Part shown: in pieces, positions 37,172 to 49,200 of the stretch | Position numbering within the stretch: position 1 is the stretch's first letter | How the letters are laid out: every line of letters begins with the position of its first letter | The notes under the pieces: model-generated | Told to the model about the DNA's origin: nothing | Seen by the model: the letters and a program-made list of their open reading frames with translations, nothing else | The model's database searches: none | Position numbers and translations under genes: made by a program | DNA from: Romanomermis culicivorax | Lineage: Eukaryota > Nematoda > Enoplea > Mermithida > Mermithidae | Assembly: GCA_963922205.1 (NCBI GenBank) | Contig: CAWUHX010000276.1 | Coordinates: 124,001 to 188,000, forward strand | Direction: 5' to 3' | DNA: 64,000 nucleotides

Positions 37172-38747
37172 AATGGTGAAACAATACCAAAATTGTGAAA
37201 AAAATTTATTCGAACATTTATGTAACCAAAAATTATTGGAACGAAAATTTATTACAATGTCACGTGCCGACGAATTTTGCCCAATGTCACATGATTCACA
37301 TCATGTTTTTACGTTATGTTTTTCACCACTTTCTGTTTTACAATTACTTACCCTTAATTTTGCGTTTCATTTATTATATTTTTACATGCATTTTCTGTGT
37401 GTACTTTTTGCATTTCGTTTCTGTTTCATTTTGTACTTTCATTTCCGTTACGTTTTGTTATTTTTCCGTTGTGCACGTAGACTACAGTATGTAACCCGTT
37501 AGTTAGAATTTTCGCCAAAGATAAGCTCTATGAGCTTATGGCCATAATTGGAGCATAATGTGCACCTCTTATCAGTAAAAACTAGCGACGTTTCGCGATG
37601 TGAAATGACTAGTTTGGAGATTCTCTCTGAATGACGTTCATATGTTTAGCATGGAGAGTGAAACTCGCCCCAATGCTTAACGTATTTGAACTGGAAAATG
37701 TCTATGTGACCATAGGCATCTTCTGCAGCAATTTCTGCTGTAGAAGTTAGCTTGGGTGTGGCTAGCTCCACCCAAGGCATACTGTAGGTCTACGGGGCCC
37801 TTTAAAAGGGCATGTTTCTTTAGTTTTTCACTCATTTTTGGGCCTAATCGTTTTTCCCTTGCGTTTAGCTTGCGTTGTTGTGTCCGTCCATTTATATTTT
37901 ATCAATTTACATATATACTGCATCCACCGCCTATATTTCAATAAATTTGCATATTCCTTTGGTGCCTCCACTGCATTTACGTTACTGTATCCCGTGCCTA
38001 GGAGTTACCCCATTGCCCTTTGCTTAGGAATCACCCGTCGCTCCCCTCGAGGAACGTTTTGCGTCACTCGCCGACCCGCGTACAGTACACACCCCGCGCC
38101 GAACCCAAATCGTGTCGCCGTCACCCGCTCCCATCATCCACCAGATCCGCGAACCCTTGAAACCGTTGCTCCCGCGCGGAGTAGTTGAGAAGAGGACTAG
38201 GTGAGTCTTCTCAGGGGTTATTGTTGTTGAGGGTATATTTGTGGGAATCCTCCCTAAGCTGGTTTCTCCCTGAGAATCCCCTCAGTTAGAATAGCCCTTG
38301 AACCCTTTGGGTCAGGGCCAAATAGGGGATTTAGGTTTACAATCGGGTCCCCTACAGTAAGCCATTCCATGAATGGCATTGTCCTTCATTCTCACTGAAT
38401 GGGACTAGGGATTGCCACCCCTGACCTGGCGGCATTGTCTATTATTCTACAGCAGAACCCAAGGACAGTTCGGAGGTACACTATAGGTTTCCTGTAGTCA
38501 GTACCAGCTGTGTTTGGTTCCCGAACTGAATATAAACAGAGCCACCCAATGGGGTCACAGCGTGTCACTTAGTGACACGGCCGTATTTTACCAATATGGC
38601 ATGGGTTTTCCCATCAATGTGATTGGCCACAGTTCTACTTAATGTGACATGGCTCCAATTTCAATTAATTTGACAACCATATTGGAACTAATAATATTAG
38701 CTATTAATGTTAGTCTTTTATGTATCCCTTGTTGTAGGATTTTTTAA
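37172..38747. other. Unassigned, LTR-like or promoter-like block
   Basis: Contains CCCTTTAAAAGGGC near 37799, AATAAA near 37940, a GC-richer stretch to about 38170, then GGTGAGTCTTCTC at 38200 that recurs at 43269. These hint at a decayed LTR element, but no matching LTR pair, TG..CA ends or protein remnants were found. Confidence 0.3.
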
Positions 38748-41700
38748 GACACACTTTCTGAGAAAATTCAGCTTCTGATACAGAGAGTTGTGATAAGTAA
38801 AAAATTAATCACACCTAAAAATCACGTATTTGGTGTTACTTGATGCGTTAGGAACGATAATGATATTCATTTTTTCGGAAAGTCAAAATTGGCATAGCTG
38901 CAGTAAGAGAAAAGTTTAAAATTTTCGATTTTTTTCGATTTTTAACATACATTCCTTACAACTTATGCAGGTTTAGGTGCGTCAGATATCTTGTTCTATA
39001 AATTTACACAATATAAGGCGAATGGATGGGCTACAATTTACCACATGAATTATTAGTGTAAATTGTGTTTTAAGAATACAGCAATGCTCAAAACAACAAA
39101 TTTGGAAAGCAAAAATATTCATTTTCCACAGAAAATCACCGTATGTACTGCTAAAGCCCAGAAGCACTAAAAATTTCCCTATACAGCAGGCAGTTTACGA
39201 TGTCTTCTACCGGCTGACAAGAAATTACGAAAATTCATGTACTGCTAGAGGGTCGCAGGACTTGAAGTGTGATGAATAATACCGTCTTATAGTTGCATTT
39301 TCCAATAATATAATCACAACTTGTTACATTTCAAAAATGAGACATTAGAACAAGTTTCGTCTGCTAAATATTAAGACAATGCTCATCTTGTATAAAAAAT
39401 AAGATTCGCATAATTACAGTATCCCAAAGTTGATAATTTTCGCAAGTTTTAGCATTTACCCAGGCTAGAAGTGGTTTTATGGTTAAACATTCATTAGATG
39501 TGAAATATAATGCTCTATCATGCGGTATAAAAACTATTTTCCTATATTGCATAATTTTACACTTTTTAGCAAGTATTAGAATGTCAAAAATGAGACGACA
39601 AAAATAGTTACAAAGCTGGTTATTTGCACAAAAATGACTATACCTACTGGTGAAGCTCAAAAGGACCTATAACCTCACTGTGCAGTAGATAGTTGTCTCC
39701 TTGATGCCTACAACAAATGGCAGAACTTCATGTAATGCAAGGGGGTTAAATCTCCAAAAATCCCGCTAACTATTCTAGCTTTTCTCGAAATTGTGTGTTT
39801 CAGATTAGATGATTTTAAAGGTTTAGGAGTACACATAAAGAAAAAAACAGAGCATCAAACTTCAGGCTGTTACTCTGGACAGCACTTCCCATATTAAAAT
39901 TCGGGTAGTGGTGTCGAGTAATTCACAGCTTCTGCTTCATCTTCCTCGCTTAAATCGTTTGCTTCAGCAGGATAGTAGTAGGCTCCTTGGTCTTCACGAA
40001 GGTGATTTGATTTATAAGACCAGAAACTTGCAACTTGTTGCACTGTTTATTCATCTTTGAAAAGCTGTCCATTTCTGTGCATCAGTCTAGATATCATTCC
40101 AGTGTCAAACTCATGTTTGAGACGGATTCCATCATCAAAATTTCTCGCTAGAAACTTCTTTTGCTTTGCCATGGGCGTCTTACATGTTCATTGACTTTTG
40201 GGAACTCATCCCTATCCTGCAATATTGGTGCTCCTTGCAGTGTAGAATTCTTGTAATGCTTCTTGAAGATGAGGGAATAATAGCGTCAGACGGAGTGCTT
40301 CGTGATAAATGCACCTAACTCAAGGGACTTTATTCAATGTGCAACGGATTTTGGTGGAGTCAAAAGTACAATCTTAATCCAAAGTTGAATCAAATATCCT
40401 GCATTGTAGAAGAGCAATGGGAAATAAAAAGTTAAAGAACATGCAAAATGATAAAACAAAGGAAAAGCAGTTTCTGCAGAAAAAGTTGATGAAGGAAGTC
40501 ATCTAAAACAAAAGTTTGATGCTGAAATGATATCCAAATGTACGTGCAAAAATTGACAGTTTTCCAAAGAGGAATTTTTAACAGTGCAACAACTTGTAAG
40601 TTTCTGGTCACGGGAAGCAAGTCGAGTTTCCTGAAGACAGAGAAACCTACTACTATCCTACTGAAGCAGACGATTTATGTGAGAAATATGAAACAGGTGC
40701 TATGAATGACCCGACACTATGACTCGGAATGTAATTTATTACAATCCGATTTGCTTCAAAAGCTTGTAATGTCTTGCTTTCGTATATATGTCCACTCCCG
40801 ATGCTTTACTATCCTTCAATCAGAAACACAAAATGTCAAGAATAGCCAACTTTTGTCGATGGAGAATTGAAAATAAAAATTTATCGACTAGAATAGTTAC
40901 AGTTTTTTGTAGATTTAACCCCCAAGCAATACATGAAGTTTTGTCTTTTTCCTAGGCAGCTAGGAGACATCGTGAACTAATCACTGCAAACGGAGTTTAC
41001 GGGTCTTTTTGAGCTTTAGAAGTAGATATAGTAATTTTTGTGAAAGTAACCAGCTTTTTAACCATTTTTATTGTCTAATTTTTGACATTTTAAAATGTGC
41101 TATATAGAAAAAATTTTTTACACCACATGGTCCACATCCAAAGAATGTTTAGTCATAAAGCTAGTTCATGCATAAACTACATCTTAAGTTTTGTAAATAG
41201 AATGAACAATTCTAAAAATGCTAAAATCCTCAGCTCTGGGGTACTGTAGCTACGAAAATCTTATTTTTAATGCAAGATGAGCATTACCATAACATTAAGC
41301 ATACAAAACTTGTTCTAATGTTTCATTTTTGAAATGTATCAAATTGTGATATTCCCACAATATAGGTCGAAATTATCAAAAAATGCAATTATAAAATGGT
41401 ATTCATAACCAAGTCCTGCGACCCTTTAGCAGTACATGAATTTCCGTAATTTTTCGTCACCGGTAGAAGACATCGTAAACTATCCACTGTGTGTGGAAAT
41501 TTTTGGTGCTTGTGAGCTTTAGCAGTACATATGGTGGTGATTTATGTAGAAAAATTGACAATGTTTGCTTTTCAGATTTGTGTTTTGAGTGCTGCTTTAT
41601 TCTTATAACACACTTTATGCTAATAAAGCCTACAGTAAATCGTAGCCCATCTATTCGCCTTATACTGGGTAAATTTGTGGAACACGATATCTGGCGCACC

Positions 41701-41925
41701 TAAACCTGCGTAAGTCGAAAGGAATGCATGTTAGAAATCGGGAAAATCGAAAATTTTCAACTTTTGTCCTACTGTAGCTATGCGAGTTTTGACTTGCAGA
41801 CAAAACGAATATTATTTTCATTCCTAACGCATCAAGTTACACCAAATGTGTGATTTTCAGGATGGAGAGAATCTTTAACTCATCAAAGTTTGAATCCTTC
41901 CAAAAATCGTGTCCATCAGTCTTGT
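38748..41925. mobile_element. Giant imperfect palindrome (about 3.2 kb)
   Basis: The left arm (38748 to about 40250) and right arm (about 40370 to 41925) are inverted copies in matching order: TTACTTGATGCGTTAGGAA / CCTAACGCATCAAGTTAC; GTCTTCTACCGG / CCGGTAGAAGAC; ACATTAGAACAAGTTT / AACTTGTTCTAATGTTT; GGGGGTTAAAT / ATTTAACCCCC; ACTTGTTGCACTGTT / AACAGTGCAACAACTT. The centre is near 40.3 kb. Arms are diverged by substitutions and small indels. The outer parts match a 700 bp repeat at 58865-59570, suggesting a foldback or long-TIR transposon family. Confidence 0.75.
39896..40172 (-). pseudogene. Degenerate coding remnant inside the palindrome
   Basis: From ATG 40170-40172 a frame with a single internal TAA reads acidic, protein-like sequence: FDDGIRLKHEFDTGMISRLM, later TVQQVASFWSYKSNHLRED and AYYYPAEANDLSEEDEAEA. 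The right arm carries a more decayed inverted copy (TVQQLVSFWSREASR near 40583). The TVQQxxSFWS stretch is reminiscent of QI-x-SFFSRL tails of zinc-finger proteins in invertebrates, but this is only a resemblance. Function unknown. Confidence 0.4.
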
Positions 41926-42348
41926 ATAGGATCCGTGTCTTAGATAAGATTTAAAATCGTGCATCACACCATGCCTGGCACTTATGCTAGGTCGTACATA
42001 TTTTCACGGACAGCCGCTCATGTGATTTTACAGTATACTCTAATCTTGTACAGTGTGATCGTGATGTAAAAATTATGCAAATTTTTGTGATGTATCTTTT
42101 TAGGCAAATTCTTCGAGATATTTTTGCATGCTTTTGTCCGGAATTTCCCAGACAAACCAATTTTGTAAATACTTTGTTTTTTCCTCTCTCTTATCTATTG
42201 TTTATCGATCCTAATGGCAAAGATATTTCAATACAATATCCTTCAAAATACAAAAATACATGCAGGGTCCATATTGTCAAATGGACCCACATCATAATAT
42301 ACAAAACAAATAATGCATTACATGCTATAGTGTTTGCTCATACGGGCA
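41926..42348. other. Interval without recognised features
   Basis: Short AT-rich stretch between the palindrome and the LTR candidate; the open frame 42075-42353 has no recognisable domain. Confidence 0.4.
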
Positions 42349-42837
42349 TGTGACCACGCCCTTTTAGGTAGTCGATCTTCACGTGAAAAGATGCAAGAGA
42401 GAGACTCAGTCGTGAGACAGTTGATAAAGTCAGTTGAACGTTTCTTTTTGTCATAGGATTCCTTGTTTTTAGGGTCCTTGTCGAGTTTTTAGGATTCCTT
42501 GTTTTAGGATCCTTGATCGTGAAGTTCATCGAAGTAAGGGTCAAGGTATTGAGACCCTGAGAAAGAGCAAACCATTGTTGAGTTTTTAGGGCCTTGATCA
42601 TGAATTTCATTGAAGTGAGGGTTAAGGTAACGAGACCCTGAGCAAGAACAACGGGGAAACAAATACACATGAACTTCTGGACCAAAAGCTTTGCCATTGG
42701 GTGGTAGACCCTGTACACCAACATACGTCTCACTTGTACATTTTCGCCTGAAGAAAATCCCAAAACTTCGACTTGTATATTACACTCTGTGCAAATGCAA
42801 ACACACATCGAGTTGAAAACCCAAAAATAGTGTGACA
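42349..42837 (+). repeat. Candidate LTR of a different retroelement
   Basis: Starts TGTGACCACGCCC and ends GTGTGACA. It is followed after five bases by TTTGGTGACCGTAAG, the same primer-binding-like core found after the 5' LTR at 16654. No partner LTR or pol remnant was found downstream, so this is either a truncated 5' end or a coincidence of ends. Confidence 0.4.
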
Positions 42838-43301
42838 TATATTTTGGTGACCGTAAGTGTGACAACAGTGTGCTCGTTTATTATTGAATTTTTCGTCTTT
42901 TATGTTCACGTCTTTTTGTACCTATTTATGTACTTGAAAAACGACTCTAGCAAACAGAGTCGGCGTCTTTGTAGAGGCCTACTTCCTGCGTCTCTACAGG
43001 AATGCATGCGCACTGGTGTCTTCTTGACTAAGAAAGGCTAGTGCCATCTACTTTTGGCCTTCAACTCGACCTTCTTCTCCTGAAAGAATTATTGACGATT
43101 ACTGTAGTTGCCTCCTCCTACCGTACTACGGGGCGACTGACACTCCTACTCCCACTAGCATAAATACCGAGTTCGATCCACCAAACGGAAAGGAAAATCC
43201 TTCGGAAGGGTCCAATTACGTCAACGTCTTTTTATATTAATAAAGAATCGGATTTGAATATTATTTGGTGAGTCTTCTCCATAAGCTACACATGTAGGAT
43301 T
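42838..43301. other. Retroelement-like leader or fragment
   Basis: Includes the primer-like site, a TATA-like CATAAATACC near 43160, AATAAA near 43242 and GGTGAGTCTTCTC at 43269-43281. No coding remnant. Confidence 0.3.
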
Positions 43302-44125
43302 GTAACGACCAGATTTCTATTCTACGTTTACTTGCTTTAATTCTAATCGGTCCAGGGGGATGGCACACAATAATGGACGATAAATGAATAATAAAAACGG
43401 CAATAATACAGAATAAACAATTCGCCGATGATTCCTTGCATCGACGCACAATAAAATACAAAATGCCTCATGACACATCCCGCATTAACGCTTTCACAAA
43501 ATCAATAAAAATCTCAATCAAATCTGCATAAAATCTGTCTTTCTCTGTGTTTTCCTGTCTTTTATACCGGTTCCTTGATCCATGCCCTTGCATTGTGGGA
43601 GGTCTGCTTCCGTCGGCTAGCCCAACCAATTGCTGCTTCGCTTACCTGTTTCGGCCTACTGTATGCTTCTTTAGCCACGCCTCTTCCTTTAATTTATTCT
43701 TAATTTCCACGCTTACATGCCTTTAATCTACAGTATGCTTTGCCACGCCTATATGTTTTTAGTTTTTCATGTGTTTTTCAGTTTTCCAGGCATTCCTCCT
43801 AAATCTAGTGTCTGGGTCGGGATTTCTGTATTTTCTACATGGGCAGGTGTGTTTATGCATCTGGGGGCGGGAATTATTGTACTTACGGAATGTATATATT
43901 CATGTGCATTACGAGGGCCAGGTGCCAATGTGCAAATAATTATGTATGTCTTAATTGGGTCAATGGGGTGTGGGATGATCAAAACAAAGTGCTTCACATA
44001 AATTTATGAGAATGTTTGGGTGTGAATTCCAGACACCCTTGAGACGATAGATTAATAAAATGAATTTATAGTTGAAAATGAATATCACAAAGTGTACATT
44101 TTACATTTACATCAATGTGTTAGCA
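43302..44125 (-). repeat. Diverged LTR related to the main retrotransposon family
   Basis: Starts TGTAACGACCAG like the solo LTR at 26809. Near its other end it carries GTGTGAATTCCAGACACCCTT and GAGACGATA, as in all copies of that family. The last 11 bp (to GTTACA) are missing, and the middle is heavily diverged. It is probably a solo LTR of a sister subfamily. Confidence 0.7.
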
Positions 44126-44897
44126 TAGGCCCCAATACTTTCTCTCTTCTGCTCATTGTCGATTTACCCCTTCAGTCTTCAATCGGGGTTCTCCCTCCAG
44201 GAACTCCCCATTGGGACTAAGGTTCCAGCTCTCCACAAGGCCCTTTCTAGGACTGAGATTGCCCCTCTCTCTCATCATCCATGGGTAGTCACTGTATGTG
44301 ATAGGCTTTGTGATGTACAAGGTGGATGTAATAAATAGCGTTTCCTACCTACAGTACCCCAGCGCCTACGATTCCCGTAGCATCTTTCGACTCTCATTCC
44401 TGAGGCATCGCTACTTCCTCTATTCCCACCTCCTATACCCCCACCCCGACGTTACAATATCCATTCCAAGAGAGTATTTATTCTGATCACTCGATGTGGA
44501 TCAGATGGACACTGTATTTCTTGACCTGATCATTGTTAGATCATAAATACTAGAGCACTGGTGTGGTAAATTAAATTCAATCAGATCAATTGAAAACAAT
44601 AATAGTTAACATGAAAGACTCTGTGAACTAAACATTTCAACCAACTTAATTTTGCACAGCCGAATCAAAAATATGATAAATTGATAATTGGGGGTTTTAA
44701 ATAATGAACACCATTTTTACGGATGTATCTTACATTTTACAGTATATGTTAAATGAACTATTGATTAGATTCTATACGGTCCAACAGCTTTACAAAACTC
44801 AAAAACATGAGCAAAAAAGTATTGTTGTGAGGTTCATTTAACGATACTTTTCTCTTTGTAGAAAATTAAGTAAGACTAGAGAACTTCGGAATACTCA
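44126..44897. other. Interval without recognised features
   Basis: Two plus-strand frames near 44156-44486 show proline- and serine-rich reading without a domain. No gene supported. Confidence 0.35.
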
Positions 44898-45742
44898 ACT
44901 ATAGTCTGTTTTTTGTGAAAAGCTTCTAAATAATGTAAGTGGAAAGCAAGTATTATTTCAGTTTTCCACGATTTTATGGTAAACAATATGTTGTGGAGCG
45001 ATTGGACGTATTTGTAAAGTTTGTGTAGCGTTTGAGAAAAGATCCGCAAGTTTGAAAAGGAAAGATTGTGATGAGACCCGCCAAGAGGCGTGGCTATGAT
45101 GTGAAGAAATTATGAAAATGTTTTTGATCAGATTTCGTTTGTACTGTAGCCCAGACGGTTGTGTTTTCTTGTTTGTCTGGAGAGAGTGTGAGACGGCGAT
45201 TTGTACATTAGTAAATTGTGTGGAGAAAGTGTGTTCTAGGTTAAGTCAAACTATTTGGAAAATAGTTTGAGTATTTGGGTGAAACTCCTAGCGGTTAAGA
45301 TAGCACGGTCCGAGTTTCAGCATCCGAAAACCTTTGATGACCTGAGTGAAGATCCCTGGATAAATTGACACAGCGCTCTCTACGAGCCCGTCAATCTCCT
45401 GCGTTCGATTATCGTTGCGTAAATCCGTTAAACACTCCGAGTGTTCCATTTCTAGCGTTCCGCACGCTCTTCTACATTCCATACGTCTCTTCTAAAATGC
45501 GCGATAACTCGTCAAGCTACACAGCTTAATCTTCATCTGCATTCCATCGTCTAATCTCAATTTCTCACGCACGACAAATATATCATGTAGGACTGGAGAT
45601 TTGTGGGCATACTTATCAAACCTTAAACAATTTTTAGAGAGTGAAAAATTTCACAGCAAGAGCCCTATGTAAGCGATTTTGACGACAGTACTGATTTGTG
45701 TCACTTTTCTGTTTGGAAGCATTTTATAGAAAACAGGCTATA
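44898..45742 (-). mobile_element. MITE M1, copy 3 (inverted), split by a solo LTR
   Basis: Left piece 44898-44988 begins ACTATAGTCTG and reads GTGGAAAGCAAGTA. Right piece 45577-45742 reads GACTGGAGATTTGTG, then ACAGTACTGATTTGTGTCAC, and ends GGCTATA. Together these are the reverse complement of 4717-4967, interrupted once. Confidence 0.75.
44989..45576. mobile_element. Solo LTR nested in MITE M1
   Basis: 588 bp with ends TGTTGTGG and CACGACA, flanked by AATA at 44985-44988 and 45577-45580. The M1 sequence is continuous once it is removed. It is unrelated to the TGTAACG family and has no internal coding sequence. Confidence 0.75.
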
Positions 45743-46212
45743 ATTCCGTAAATTACAGCGTTGTCTGATTGAGTCACTCAGAGATATCTCAGCACTGTAT
45801 GGAAGTGTAAAAAAAATGAAAAGAGGGAATGAAGTCATGAAAAGCAGGCACATCTTATGTAGTTTCGAAGACACAATTTCCTATGAACTTGTTTGATGTC
45901 CTGCCGAGCAATACATGTGTGTTTGTTTTTACACTATTCAGTGGATGTCACTGCATGCTCAGGATACAACGATCAGCTGTTTTCGAATCATAGAATAATT
46001 TCTGAATCACTTGCTGGACATGTGCCTACTGACAACGTAAAAAGCTAGAGTTCGAACAGAAAAACTAAAATGTTGTTGCTAGAAAATAGTGATCATTTTT
46101 TTAGTCATGCGCAAACAAAGCAACAAAACTTTGTGGAAACGAAAAAATTATTTGTTATTTTATGAAACATGTTCGATGGACAAACAGGCAATGAAACAAT
46201 ATATAAATAATT
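45743..46212. other. 3' flank of the DEAD-box helicase gene
   Basis: Downstream of the helicase stop codon on the minus strand. No gene or repeat assigned. Confidence 0.4.
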
Positions 46213-49200
46213 TCAATCCCTAAAATCTATCGATTGTTCTTCAGTCCACGATTGATCATTTTCTGCGTCTATATTAGATTCGGCGTTCGATTCACCATGT
46301 TGTAGGCCCAAATTTTCTTTACTAGCTTGCAGTTTTACAGCGAAATCTTGCTTAACATTCGAGAAAATGTCGTGCAATTTTCCGTTGTTCAGTCGCACGG
46401 ATTCTTCGATTTTTTTCACCAATGCCACGTCGCCGTTATCGGCGATGAGGCTCGTGCATAAATAATTGATATTCTGAAAATCAGAGGATTTCATTCACGC
46501 TGGGAAAGTTGAGTAAAAATGAAAAATACCGTAAGGCATTTGATTTGAAGAAGTTATTTACACCTAAATATCAGCAGCAAAAGTTGAACTCCAATCTGAA
46601 GATTATGCATATTTTCGATACTTAATAATTCAGCTTAGATACAGTGAGTATTAGTTTGTTTTGCTTAAAATGTTTGTCAGTAATAAAACCGAAAGCAAGT
46701 ACTATTTTCTATTTTTGTTAATCGACATTTTTCAGGTTACAAGCAGTTTATAAGGAGCAGAACTAAGGGTAATTCTTATTTTTGAAACCTTCTTAATATA
46801 TTAATGTTCTTGAATCAAAAATAAAAAGTCGCCCGAAAGGTGGAATCGAACCACTCCAGCGCTAACCGGCCGCAGGTTTGAAGCCTGCACCCCGGACCAC
46901 CGAGGCTCATTCGGGCAAACGTACAATGGCAATATTAGGATATGTCAATGACAAGAAAAATCAATATATTCGCCCTGAACAAATATGAAACCGCATAAGT
47001 GAGTGCCACGTTGATGAATTCGAATTCCAAAATCGTGCGATGATATTTTTTTGTTGAAACATTAATTAATTCGGGCGAATACACCGCGAAAAATGTTTAA
47101 TCTTGTCCTTTACAGTTTAATTACAACGGCTCATTCTTATAGTCTTACTGTACGTGTAATTAGTGAATTTGGAGGGTACCTAGTCATACCTGTACTTGGG
47201 GGGACCCCCCCCCAACTTGACCAACCCAGTACCCAAAATCATTTTCCCCCCAACCCCCCCCCCCCCAGTTGGGAAAAAATTAAAAAAATTTGCCAAAAAG
47301 TGTATGTTTTTTGACCTTTTTTGGGAAAAATTTCGACTTTTTCCTACCCCCCCCCCCCAACTGGTCGGAGGTCTTACAGGTATGTACCTAGTCCGCAGGG
47401 AAATCATTCAGTCGAATTACAGTAAGCCTGTTTCTCTTGACATCAACAGTAGTGTAGCCTTTAGAACAAAGCTGACTTGGTTCCAGATGTATTACTGATA
47501 AGAAAAACTACACTTATGCTCTTGATAATTCTTGAAAAATAAAACGCCTTGTGATAAGTATACCAACTGAAATCATGCCCTCGAGGCTCCGAATTCGCCA
47601 AGCCTGAATGTTTATTTTTTACCCGATAACTCAATATTTAAATTTCCTGGCAACCAGGTTCCATCTGGATCAAGCATCATTTGTAGGTCACAACATAACG
47701 TCATAAGGAAGCACAGTGGTGATCAGTGTTTTTTCTGCACAGTACAGACTTTGTAGGCTTCGTGCAGATTTTTAGGTAATTACTGCACTGGTGCATCATT
47801 TTGAGTCATATGTTTGATCACATATATTCTTCTATAATGTGTCAATCATTGTTTCTAAACTTTTAAAATCAATTATTTGTCTTATTTTAAGACTTTGAAT
47901 TGCCTAGTCAAAAAACTATGAATTCGTTTCTGATATCAATGAATTACACAAAACTTGTTTTTTCCTATATTCATTATTATTTTACTGTAACAGGAGAAAC
48001 CAGCAGTGCAGAAACTTTTTTTGGCTTTTCTGCACTGTGCAGAAGAATAAACACTGGTGGTGATACTCACTCCCCCCAGGCTTTTTTTAGTCATTTTAGG
48101 GGCCTGGGCCCCTAAAAGTTTGGAAATGGCTCCTAAAATTTTAGGTCTAGGAGCCATTTTGGCTCCTAAAATTTTGACTTATTCATTTACATTATAGTGA
48201 ACTGTAGTTCTTTTCATTCAATTTTAGATTTTAAGTAAGAGTTTTACAGGCTCTAAAATCATAAAACATCGAAAATTTTCCGGCGCTTGGCGCCGGATCT
48301 CATGATATAATTTTTCAAGTCAAAATTTTAAATATGGAGCCGAGTTTTAATTCATGATCATAACGGAGGTGATTTTCATCAATTTCAAGTTTAATTTGAA
48401 TTTGTCAAACTTATGAAAGTATGAACATAGATTGTAAAATGATATAATACATGTTTTCCAACTTTGTATGTTGATCGAATAAGTTATCATTAAATTGATT
48501 TTCCAGTATTTTAGTGTCAAAATCTGAAAAAAATTGTTGCATAGCGCCGGAAAGATATAGGAAAAAGATATATCTATATAACAGAAGCTGCAATTTCAAA
48601 ACCCTATACTTTGGAGTCGGAAACAAATGAACTCAAGTGTTATCTTGGAAGAAGGTTTGTACAAAAATAAACGAAATATCGTGTTTTTTGCATAAAAAAA
48701 TTTCTTTGCACAAAGATTTCTCGGACGATGTTTGTAAATGTAGAAAGAAGCATGTAACTGAAAACCCTGGGTGGAAATCAACAGCAATTTTAGTAAGCTT
48801 GTATCAACTGACTGAATATCTGTATAATTTAATTATATAGTACGTTCTACAGTGTGCTACAAGCCCGTTTTTCGATATTCTTCAATTAAAAATTTTTGGC
48901 TCCCGAAATTTCAATTTGGCCTCTAAAAATTTTGGTCTACGAGCCATTTGGCGCCTGGTTTTCAAACCAAAAAAAGCCTGCTCCGCCCAAAAATGCGCTG
49001 TCACATCAGTAATCTAAAAATCCAAAATTTCGAATTTTTCATCCATTTTGAGTACTTTTGCTAAATTCCCAAAAGGTTAGAATAATGCACGTACTTTTGT
49101 GCCAAAAAATCAATCCACGACACAAACAGTTCATTTTAAACTACTGCATAGGGTTGCAATCACAGCACTGATAACCTTTTAGCTTATCTAGTCCGCAATA

